Of a stretch of 5,270 bases of DNA, positions 1 to 5,270 are shown piece after piece. Each line of letters opens with the position of its first letter. Position 1 is the first letter of the stretch. The stretch spans positions 1-5,270 of the forward strand of contig JAKBQS010000057.1 of NCBI GenBank assembly GCA_021835105.1, read 5' to 3'. This stretch comes from Microcaldota archaeon (GTDB taxonomy: Archaea > Micrarchaeota > Micrarchaeia > Micrarchaeales > CABMGC01). Under the pieces are notes generated by a model. It saw only the letters and a list, made by a program, of their open reading frames with translations, did not search any database and was not told where the DNA came from. The translations under genes were made by a program, and so were the position numbers.

Positions 1-1832
1 TATATGCTAAAAATATACAGTTCATCTACAGCGATGAGCATGTGATAAAGAACATATCCGCATCAATAAAGAAAAGGCTGATAGTGCGCTCTGTGGCTTC
101 GGAACTTATGGATCCAGAGGCAGCAATCGCAAAGATAATAGAGATAGTGCCCAAAGAAGCAGGGATACGGGAGGGCGGAATAAGGTTCTCTCCGGATTTC
201 GGCGAGGTGTATATCGAGGCGCTGAAGCCCGGTCTTGTGATAGGCAAGGGCGGTTCAACCCTCATGCAGATAGTCAGGGAGACAAGGTGGATCCCAAAAG
301 TCCTCAGGATACCGACAATGAACAGCGATACCATAAGCGGAATCCGGCAGCTGCTTTTCAAGGAGAGCGAATTCAGGAAAAATTTCCTGAAGAGCATCGG
401 CAAGAAGATAAATTCCATACCTCTCAAAAGCGAGTGGGTAAAGGCTACGGCACTAGGCGGATTTAAGGAAGTAGGGCGGAGCTGCCTTCTTATAGAGACG
501 AAAAACTCCAAAGTAATAATAGACTGCGGAATAAGCCCGGAACCGGGAATCAAGGGCGCAGCTGCAAATACCGATGAGAACAAAGCATTTCCATATCTCG
601 ACAGCACTAACATAACTATAAACGAGATAGATGCGGTTATACTGACTCACGCACATATGGACCACATGGGGTTTGTTCCATACCTATTCAAGTTCGGATA
701 TTCCGGACCTGTTTACTGCACTCCGCCTACAAGGGATCTGGCCGCACTGCTTTTGTACGACTACACGCGCCTTGTAATGAAAAGCGGTGGCAGCCCATTG
801 TACGGGGAGAAAGATATACGCACAATGCTTACCCACGTCATAACAAGGGATTACGGTGAGGTTACCAACGTTACTGACGAAATAAAACTTACATTCCACA
901 ACGCGGGACATATCCTCGGGAGCTCAACAGTGCATCTCCACATAGGCGAAGGATTATACAACATAGTATCTACAGGAGACATGAAGTACGGATTCACCAG
1001 GTTGCTGAATGAGGCCGAGACAAGATATCCGCGTGTAGATGCGCTCTTCATAGAGAGCACCTACGGAGGGCCTCGAGACATAACCGTAAACAGGAAGCAG
1101 GCCGAGCTGGATCTAATAACCGCAATAAAATCCGTTACCGACAACGGTGGAAAGGTGCTCATACCACTCTTCGCCGTAGGGAGAAGCCAGGAGATACTCC
1201 TCGTGCTGGAGACTTATCTATCCAATAATCCACAGTACAAAATAAATGCGCCAATATTCCTGGACGGCATGATACTCGAGGCAAGCGCCATACATACCGC
1301 ATATCCCGAGTATCTGAAGCAGACCCTGCAACAGCGCATACTATCGAACAACTCCCCATTTGAGAGCGAGCTGTTCGAAGTCGCAAAAGGGGAGAGAAGT
1401 GACATAATAGAAAAAGGGCCTGCCGTAATACTGGCAAGCGGAGGGATGCTTAACGGGGGTGCAAGTCTTGAGTATTTCAAGGCCCTGGCCAATGATGAAA
1501 AGAACATGGTAATATTTGTTGGCTACAACAGCGTAAACTCTCTCGGCAGGCGAGTCCAGAACGGGATAAGCGAGATGGTGCTTCCAGCCGAAGACGGAAA
1601 GATGGCACAGCTAAAGGTTAACATAAAGGCAAATACTGTCGATGGATTCTCCGGACACAGCGACAGGAGGCAGATAATGGACTTTGTCAGCCATATAAAA
1701 CCCTACGCAAGAAAGATATTCACCATGCACGGCGAGGAGTCAAAATGCGAAGATCTTGCACGTACGCTTGGAAACATGATGCATGTAGATTCAAGGGCGC
1801 CAATGGATTTAGATACAATGCGCTTTATATAG
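1..1832 (+). CDS. fttA: aCPSF1/FttA: KH-domain beta-CASP metallo-beta-lactamase ribonuclease, 5'-partial
   Basis: This is the archaeal CPSF73-like endoribonuclease, known in other archaea to cleave nascent RNA 3' ends and terminate transcription. The frame is open from position 3 to the TAG at 1830-1832 and runs off the left edge. The GTG at 42 is not a credible start, because the codons before it (Y-A-K-N-I-Q-F-I-Y-S-D-E-H) continue the N-terminal KH-like domain. About 609 residues are visible against roughly 635 in the family, so about 25-35 are missing. Counting from the GTG at 42, the KH GxxG loop (VIGKGG) is at 66-71. The metallo-beta-lactamase motifs are D161, HAHMDH 203-208, H290 (NAGH) and D313 (STGD). 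The beta-CASP motifs A, B and C are E338 (ESTYGG), H539 (FSGHSDR) and H563 (MHGEES). Every catalytic metal ligand is present, so the enzyme should be an active zinc-dependent nuclease. The C-terminus RAPMDLDTMRFI matches the family's conserved tail, which mediates dimerisation. It converges on the next gene with a 21-bp gap. Confidence 0.97.
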   Translation, partial: YAKNIQFIYSDEHVIKNISASIKKRLIVRSVASELMDPEAAIAKIIEIVPKEAGIREGGIRFSPDFGEVYIEALKPGLVIGKGGSTLMQIVRETRWIPKVLRIPTMNSDTISGIRQLLFKESEFRKNFLKSIGKKINSIPLKSEWVKATALGGFKEVGRSCLLIETKNSKVIIDCGISPEPGIKGAAANTDENKAFPYLDSTNITINEIDAVILTHAHMDHMGFVPYLFKFGYSGPVYCTPPTRDLAALLLYDYTRLVMKSGGSPLYGEKDIRTMLTHVITRDYGEVTNVTDEIKLTFHNAGHILGSSTVHLHIGEGLYNIVSTGDMKYGFTRLLNEAETRYPRVDALFIESTYGGPRDITVNRKQAELDLITAIKSVTDNGGKVLIPLFAVGRSQEILLVLETYLSNNPQYKINAPIFLDGMILEASAIHTAYPEYLKQTLQQRILSNNSPFESELFEVAKGERSDIIEKGPAVILASGGMLNGGASLEYFKALANDEKNMVIFVGYNSVNSLGRRVQNGISEMVLPAEDGKMAQLKVNIKANTVDGFSGHSDRRQIMDFVSHIKPYARKIFTMHGEESKCEDLARTLGNMMHVDSRAPMDLDTMRFI

Positions 1833-1853
1833 AATTAACAAGCCAAACAGCGG

Positions 1854-2948
1854 CTAGAAGACTTCAGGCCTCGGCCAATCTATATCCATTGGGTTAAGCT
1901 CCTCTTCCTCTATCTCTCTGCCTGCGCTCATCCTGCTGAAGGTGAGCATTACTATCTCAATAAAGGCTATTACGCTCATCCCAAGCAGATAATACGTGCT
2001 GTCATTAAGGTACTGGTAGCTTATTATTACCGCACTCACTGCGGCTACCACGGCTCCAAAGAAAAATCCTGCACTCTTCTTGCTGAGAATCGCAAAGCAT
2101 GAAATGATACCAAGAACGAAGACAGCAAAATTGGCAAGCTCTAAATAATATGCCTGGCTGTGGGTTGCTACAAGTATGGAAAACTGGCCCGCAAGGAGCT
2201 TACCACCTACGAAAAATATCTGCCCCGGTGCAAAGTACGCCAGCACACCTGAATTTATGATAAACAAGAGCGCGGCAATTATCGCAAATGCCCCAAGAGA
2301 GCCGCCTCTCGCCGCCTTCTTTTCTGCCGCCTGGTCAAGGTCCTCTATACAGTAAAAGTTGCCATCATGCTCCATAAGATCCGCATAGCAGAAAGGCCTT
2401 GAACAGTACTTGCATATCGCATATGCCTGCCTCCAAGGATGATTTACGCATGATAGCCCTTTTGCGGCTGCAATCTCGCCCTTCTCATTCTTGCTAACTT
2501 TCTTATTTACTTTTGGCGCCTCCGCCTCGGCTGATGTGCGGCCGCTCTCCTGAACCTTTATCACTGAATTGAAACTTTCTTCAGTCTCCTTCTTCTGTTC
2601 GGCGATAGCTTTCCTGGAAGGTGAAATCTCTGCAGGTCTTTGCTGCCGTATAGGTTCAGGAGCCTTCTTGGGTCTTGCGGCTGCCTGCTGGATAACCTCT
2701 GGTCTAGGCACCGGCTGCGCAGCGCTTCTCGGCTCTGCCTTTACCTCTTGCATTGCAGGTTGTACCTTAACTGCCTTTTCCTGCAGCTCCGGTTCAGCCG
2801 CAGGCTGCACCTGCTTCTGTTGCTGCTGCACTGTCGTTTGCTTAATAGGAGCAGCAGTCTGCTGCCTTGGAGCCTCTGCCTTCTTCCCGCTCTCCTTGCC
2901 CATGTTCCTTAGTTTAAATATTAAAATATCATCGTCAGGCGAGCCCAT
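1854..2948 (-). CDS. B-box-type zinc finger protein with Pro/Gln-rich N-terminus and four membrane helices
   Basis: I do not recognise a named family for the whole 364-residue protein. Residues about 17-160 are low-complexity, rich in Pro, Gln, Ala, Lys and Glu, and probably disordered. Residues 167-200 form a B-box-like zinc finger: C167-x2-H170-x8-C179-x2-C182-x4-C187-x2-D190-x3-H194-x5-C200. It has the HPWRQAYAIC...C and GNFYC signature seen in prokaryotic B-box membrane proteins. Hydrophobic segments at about 218-239, 270-288, 292-312 and 318-337 predict four membrane helices. An acidic tail follows (REIEEEELNPMDIDW). Lysines and arginines just before helix 1 suggest that the finger and both termini are cytoplasmic. 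The start used here is the ATG at 2948, 13 bp after the S26e stop and preceded by GTGA at 6-nt spacing. The ATG at 2903 (residue 16) is an alternative, because the 15 residues before it are AT-rich and unlike the rest. It is probably co-transcribed with S26e. The function is unknown; a scaffold or membrane-anchored binding protein is only a guess. Confidence 0.85.
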   Translation of the reverse strand: MGSPDDDILIFKLRNMGKESGKKAEAPRQQTAAPIKQTTVQQQQKQVQPAAEPELQEKAVKVQPAMQEVKAEPRSAAQPVPRPEVIQQAAARPKKAPEPIRQQRPAEISPSRKAIAEQKKETEESFNSVIKVQESGRTSAEAEAPKVNKKVSKNEKGEIAAAKGLSCVNHPWRQAYAICKYCSRPFCYADLMEHDGNFYCIEDLDQAAEKKAARGGSLGAFAIIAALLFIINSGVLAYFAPGQIFFVGGKLLAGQFSILVATHSQAYYLELANFAVFVLGIISCFAILSKKSAGFFFGAVVAAVSAVIISYQYLNDSTYYLLGMSVIAFIEIVMLTFSRMSAGREIEEEELNPMDIDWPRPEVF

Positions 2949-2961
2949 GCAAATTCACTAT

Positions 2962-3192
2962 TCAATATCTGCTTCCGAACCTGGCCGCCTGCGCCTTTTT
3001 ACGCTCGAATATGCCCTTATGCTTCGCACAGCTTATGCAGTAGTAGACCTTCCTTCTTGACATGTACCGCGCGCCTTCCTCTTTCTGCTCCGCGCCGAAC
3101 CTTATGGATCTCTCGTCAGCAACGGCCTTGCTCCTTGGGGTCTTCCTCCCGCAATTGTCGCATGTTACTAAAGCTTCCTTGCCTCTCAACAA
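2962..3192 (-). CDS. rps26e: Small ribosomal subunit protein S26e (short form)
   Basis: S26e is a zinc-binding small-subunit protein located near the mRNA exit channel and the 16S rRNA 3' end in eukaryotes and some archaea. The 76 residues show its two knuckles: C11-x2-C14 (VTCDNCGRKTPRSKAV) and C52-x2-C55 (YYCISCAKHKGIF). The YYC-x2-CA-x-H pattern is diagnostic. The usual basic N-terminal tail (KKRRNNGR-like, about 15-20 residues) is missing, and an in-frame TAG at 3205-3207 excludes a longer start. No ATG exists before residue 44, so translation must begin at TTG: either 3192 or the adjacent TTG at 3189. The second is better placed, 5 nt after the AGGTG Shine-Dalgarno at 3195-3199; the first has only 2 nt. 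A TATA box lies upstream at 3222-3229. The gene leads an apparent operon with the B-box membrane protein. S26e is patchily distributed among archaea, so it is a useful lineage marker. Confidence 0.9.
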   Translation of the reverse strand: MLRGKEALVTCDNCGRKTPRSKAVADERSIRFGAEQKEEGARYMSRRKVYYCISCAKHKGIFERKKAQAARFGSRY

Positions 3193-3194
3193 AA

Positions 3195-3199
3195 CACCT
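3195..3199 (-). promoter_or_regulatory. Shine-Dalgarno AGGTG for S26e, decides the start
   Basis: On the minus strand AGGTG matches the anti-Shine-Dalgarno (CACCT) at the archaeal 16S 3' end. It lies 2 nt before the TTG at 3192 and 5 nt before the TTG at 3189, which favours the second. It is the strongest ribosome binding site in the window and supports initiation at a non-ATG codon. Confidence 0.7.
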
Positions 3200-3214
3200 G
3201 TAAACTATATTACA
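3199..3214. promoter_or_regulatory. Operator-like inverted repeat TGTAA-N6-TTACA
   Basis: Two perfect 5-bp arms, TGTAA at 3199-3203 and TTACA at 3210-3214, flank a 6-bp AT-rich spacer. The repeat covers the predicted transcription start of the S26e operon and lies upstream of the divergent HTH gene. That is where an archaeal repressor would block polymerase on one side and might influence the other. The arms are short and the region is AT-rich, so chance is a real alternative. Confidence 0.3.
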
Positions 3215-3221
3215 CATCAGC

Positions 3222-3229
3222 TATATAAA
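3222..3229 (-). promoter_or_regulatory. TATA box (TTTATATA) for the S26e / B-box operon
   Basis: The minus strand reads ACAATTTATATAGC, which contains a perfect match to the archaeal TATA consensus TTTAWATA. The usual spacing of about 25 nt puts the transcription start near 3198-3202. This would give a leader of roughly 10 nt that begins just at the AGGTG ribosome binding site. Read on the plus strand the same bases are TATATAAA, so the site may also serve the divergent regulator gene. Confidence 0.65.
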
Positions 3230-3238
3230 TTGTGGCTG

Positions 3239-3246
3239 CATAAATA
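3239..3246 (+). promoter_or_regulatory. Candidate second TATA-like box (CATAAATA) for the HTH-gdhA operon
   Basis: This is a weaker TATA-like sequence on the plus strand. A start 25 nt downstream would fall near 3268, which is after the ATG at 3261 but before the in-frame ATG at 3285. It therefore fits only if translation starts at 3285. If translation starts at 3261, the TATATAAA at 3222-3229 is the better spaced box (predicted start about 3251). The sequence alone does not decide between them. Confidence 0.3.
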
Positions 3247-3260
3247 ACTCATATCATCTT

Positions 3261-3602
3261 ATGCTACCAAGCGCGGCGCCCAATATGGATACAATAGCAT
3301 GCAGAAGAATTACAAGTGAAATACTTCCTGCAGTAAGAGCATCAATAGCCGAGGTAATGCATAAAAAGTATTCATATAGCGAATCTGATATAGCGCAATC
3401 CCTTGGCATCGTGCAGGTTGCGGTGAGCAAATACCTAAATTCAAATTACTCATCAAAGACAAAAAGAGTCAAGGATTACATAATAAAAAACAGGCTAAAC
3501 GAAGACATACTCAGTTCAATAGTGAACAGAAAGAGCGCAGAGGATACAAATGCAATGATTTATGAACTGTGCATGAACCTGGCCGCCAGACTTAATTTTT
3601 AG
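3261..3602 (+). CDS. Small HTH transcriptional regulator (COG2522-like archaeal family)
   Basis: This 113-residue protein resembles the archaeal single-domain predicted regulators of the COG2522 type. Those begin with a Cys-containing segment, then LPAxRAxIA, then a helix-turn-helix. Here C14 is followed by [14 protein letters not shown] (20-33). The HTH is at about 40-58, [20 protein letters not shown], matching the family's TQxEIAxxLGxxQxAVSxYL. The C-terminal helix holds ELCMNL (102-107), where relatives as I recall them carry a C-x2-C pair; only C104 is kept. The protein should bind DNA as a dimer in the cytoplasm; its ligand and targets are not visible. The start is either ATG 3261 or ATG 3285 (residue 9). 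Neither has a clear Shine-Dalgarno, and 3285 fits the family N-terminus somewhat better. It lies 7 bp upstream of gdhA on the same strand, so co-transcription, and perhaps control of gdhA, are reasonable inferences. Confidence 0.85.
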   Translation: MLPSAAPNMDTIACRRITSEILPAVRASIAEVMHKKYSYSESDIAQSLGIVQVAVSKYLNSNYSSKTKRVKDYIIKNRLNEDILSSIVNRKSAEDTNAMIYELCMNLAARLNF

Positions 3603-3606
3603 TGAT
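3602..3606 (+). promoter_or_regulatory. Shine-Dalgarno-like GTGAT for gdhA, at the regulator stop
   Basis: GTGAT sits 3 nt before the gdhA ATG at 3610. Its first base is the last base of the regulator's TAG stop at 3600-3602. It is part of the archaeal GGTGAT consensus. The arrangement points to translational coupling of the two genes. Confidence 0.5.
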
Positions 3607-3609
3607 TTT

Positions 3610-4875
3610 ATGGCTGAAGAACTGAATCCTTTCAAGATATCACAAGAGCAACTGGACAAGGCAGCAGAGGTAATGGGCCTAGATAAGAATGCCCACACCA
3701 TACTCAGGGAGCCAAAGCGAATAGCCACCCTAAACATACCTGTAAAGATGCGTGACGGAAGCACAAAGGTATTTACAGGATTCAGGGTGCTCTACAACGA
3801 CGCAAGAGGCCCGGGCAAGGGCGGCATAAGATATCATCCAGGTGAGAGCATAGATACAGTAAAGGCACTCTCCGCATGGATGACTTGGAAGACATCCTTG
3901 GCAAACATACCGTATGGCGGAGCAAAGGGCGGGATAATATGCGATCCAAAAGAACTCAATGAATCAGAACTTGAGAACCTTTCACGTGGTTACATACGTG
4001 CTTTGGGAAGGCTGATAGGCCCCAAGGTAGACATACCAGCACCAGATGTATATACAAATCCGCAGATAATGGCATGGATGATGGACGAGTATAGCAAGAT
4101 TGTAGGATATGATGAATTCGGGGTTATAACCGGAAAGCCGATAGAAGTATGGGGCTCCGAGGGAAGGTTCGATTCGACCGCGATGGGAGGCATGTATGTG
4201 ATGCGCGAGGCGGCAAAGCGCATGAACATAGATATAACAAAAGCAAAGATAGCGATACAGGGATTCGGGAATGCAGGCAAGTTTGCCTTCGAGCTCGCCA
4301 CAAAGCTCTTCAACTCGAAAGTGGTGGCAATAAGCGATTCAAGCGGAGGGATCTATTCAGAAGACGGGCTTGACTATAATCAGCTTGTAAATCTCAAGGA
4401 AACAAAAGGGGAGATAAGCTCATATGAAAAGGCCGAAAAAATCACGAACCAGCAGCTCCTAGAACTCGATGCGGATATACTCATACCAGCTGCAATAGAG
4501 AACCAGATTACTGCGGAAAATGCTGATAAGGTAAGGGCAAAGATGGTCTTGGAGCTTGCAAACGGACCTGTTACTCCTGATGCGGATCAGATACTCTTCG
4601 AGAAAGGAATATTCGATGCACCCGACTTCCTTGTCAATTCTGGAGGAGTCATAGTCTCTTACTTCGAATGGGTCCAGAATCAGGAGCACTATTACTGGGA
4701 GAGTGACGATGTGTATAAGCGCCTTGACAAGATAATAACAAAATCGTTTAACGACGTAATGAAGACAAAGGACGATTACACGGCAAAAGGCAAGAAGATA
4801 AGCCTGAGGACCGCAGCATATATACTTGCGGTAAGCCGTGTAGCACAGGCGATGAAGACACGCGGATGGTACTGA
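3610..4875 (+). CDS. gdhA: Glutamate dehydrogenase (Glu/Leu/Phe/Val dehydrogenase family)
   Basis: The enzyme reversibly converts glutamate plus NAD(P)+ to 2-oxoglutarate and ammonia, linking carbon and nitrogen metabolism. It is normally a cytoplasmic hexamer. At 421 residues it has the usual archaeal length. The substrate-binding segment [11 protein letters not shown] is at 67-77 (K70, R74). The family signature [14 protein letters not shown] is at 100-113, with catalytic K106. D146 in PAPDVYTNP is the second catalytic residue. The Rossmann fold carries GFGNAG at 218-223, with D243 at the end of the next strand. [18 protein letters not shown] and [12 protein letters not shown] (343-354) complete the conserved set, so it should be active. 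One oddity is the usual GRxxATARG motif, which reads [10 protein letters not shown] (185-194). Leucine or other amino-acid dehydrogenase activity cannot be fully excluded, but length and motifs favour glutamate. Coenzyme preference is not decidable by eye. It is the second gene after the HTH regulator. Confidence 0.96.
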   Translation: MAEELNPFKISQEQLDKAAEVMGLDKNAHTILREPKRIATLNIPVKMRDGSTKVFTGFRVLYNDARGPGKGGIRYHPGESIDTVKALSAWMTWKTSLANIPYGGAKGGIICDPKELNESELENLSRGYIRALGRLIGPKVDIPAPDVYTNPQIMAWMMDEYSKIVGYDEFGVITGKPIEVWGSEGRFDSTAMGGMYVMREAAKRMNIDITKAKIAIQGFGNAGKFAFELATKLFNSKVVAISDSSGGIYSEDGLDYNQLVNLKETKGEISSYEKAEKITNQQLLELDADILIPAAIENQITAENADKVRAKMVLELANGPVTPDADQILFEKGIFDAPDFLVNSGGVIVSYFEWVQNQEHYYWESDDVYKRLDKIITKSFNDVMKTKDDYTAKGKKISLRTAAYILAVSRVAQAMKTRGWY

Positions 4876-4878
4876 GAA

Positions 4879-5270
4879 TCAGCCCATCTGTGACCGATCC
4901 CTCATAGCACCAGAAAGCAAGCTATAATCCTTCTGCCTCAGTTCTACCAGTGTAGCTTCCAATGAAGATATCACTATCCTCCTGGAAAACGCCCTCATTA
5001 TAGAATAGATGGCAGAGGCGCTGTAAATTCCCGAGGCCTGCGTATTGTAATTGTTGCTCCTGTGTACATACTGCTTCTTGTCAGTGCACAATACGCTTAG
5101 TATCTTGTTCGATATGTCCCTCTCCTGCGGACTGCTCGAATTCTTTGCTGCACCTTCAAACATCTTTATTATATTAGTCATGTAAGCCGTGACAAACCGC
5201 TCGCTTTTCTTTCTGTCCGCTATAGTAAATTCACGCACTTTAACAAAAGCCTTGTTGTTGATTGTATCCT
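4879..5270 (-). CDS. Hypothetical protein, 5'-partial, mostly helical
   Basis: I do not recognise this protein. The frame ends at TGA 4881-4879 and stays open to the right edge, giving at least 129 residues. A GTG at 5238 could be read as a start, but it lacks a Shine-Dalgarno at proper spacing and a TATA box. The upstream codons (D-T-I-N-N-K-A-F-V-K) read as ordinary coding sequence, so the gene probably continues beyond the window. The visible part is soluble, rich in Lys, Arg, Ser and Tyr, with no signal peptide, membrane segment or clear metal site; it has a single Cys. Helix-like stretches include ERFVTAYMTNIIKMFEGA, IYSIMRAFSRRIVISSL and EATLVELRQKDYSLL. It converges on gdhA with only 3 bp between the stops. 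Codon style (ATA, AGG) matches the neighbours, which supports a real gene rather than a shadow of another frame. Confidence 0.65.
   Translation of the reverse strand, partial: DTINNKAFVKVREFTIADRKKSERFVTAYMTNIIKMFEGAAKNSSSPQERDISNKILSVLCTDKKQYVHRSNNYNTQASGIYSASAIYSIMRAFSRRIVISSLEATLVELRQKDYSLLSGAMRDRSQMG

Noticed and set aside
26..613. Minus-strand open frame of 195 residues opposite the KH region of FttA
   Set aside because: It is a shadow of a strongly conserved coding region, with no family resemblance and no promoter.
1833..1853. Terminator in the aCPSF1 / B-box gap
   Set aside because: The 21 bp contain no run of T on either strand and no stable hairpin, so a terminator cannot be supported.
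2760..2850. Possible short tandem repeat (CTGC/TTGCTG-like)
   Set aside because: It is the codon-level result of a Gln/Ala-rich protein segment. The units are irregular, so it is not a true DNA repeat array.
2569..3060. Plus-strand open frame encoding a Cys/Ala/Gly-rich 163-residue protein
   Set aside because: It is antisense to the low-complexity Pro/Gln/Ala part of the B-box protein. GC-rich Ala/Gln codons read backwards give Cys/Gly/Ser/Leu strings, and it has no ribosome binding site or recognisable domain.
1..5270. CRISPR array, tRNA, rRNA or insertion sequence
   Set aside because: No regularly spaced direct repeats, no tRNA-like cloverleaf in the short gaps, and no transposase-like protein or terminal inverted repeats were seen. 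The gaps are at most 68 bp.

Overview
The window reads as chromosomal DNA from an archaeon. The signs are an archaeal CPSF1-type KH/beta-CASP ribonuclease (aCPSF1/FttA), an S26e ribosomal protein (a family of archaea and eukaryotes, not bacteria), a TTTATATA TATA box in the main intergenic gap, and a single-domain archaeal HTH regulator. ATA is heavily used for isoleucine and AGG/AGA for arginine. A DPANN lineage such as Micrarchaeota is my best guess from overall style. It is a low-confidence inference, and a TACK archaeon is not excluded.

Layout. Positions 1-1832 (+) hold the aCPSF1/FttA gene, whose 5' end lies outside the window. After a 21-bp convergent gap comes a minus-strand pair read from 3192 down to 1854: a short S26e gene, then 13 bp later a membrane protein with a long Pro/Gln/Ala-rich N-terminus, one B-box-like zinc finger and four predicted membrane helices. 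A 68-bp divergent intergenic region (3193-3260) carries the best promoter in the window. From it a plus-strand pair runs: a small HTH regulator (3261-3602) and, 7 bp later, a Glu/Leu/Phe/Val-family glutamate dehydrogenase (3610-4875). The last gene (4879 to the window end, minus) meets the dehydrogenase tail to tail with 3 bp between the stops. It encodes an unrecognised protein whose start is also outside the window.

How the genes relate. Two are information-processing genes (RNA 3'-end cleavage/transcription termination, and the small ribosomal subunit). The dehydrogenase links 2-oxoglutarate and ammonia to glutamate, and the regulator directly upstream is a natural candidate for its control. 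The B-box membrane protein is the least explained component, and its apparent co-transcription with a ribosomal protein is its most informative context. There is no mobile element, CRISPR array, tRNA or rRNA, and no gene-free stretch longer than 68 bp. I do not see a clear new multi-gene system; the B-box membrane protein and the 5'-partial unknown gene are the most likely sources of new biology.
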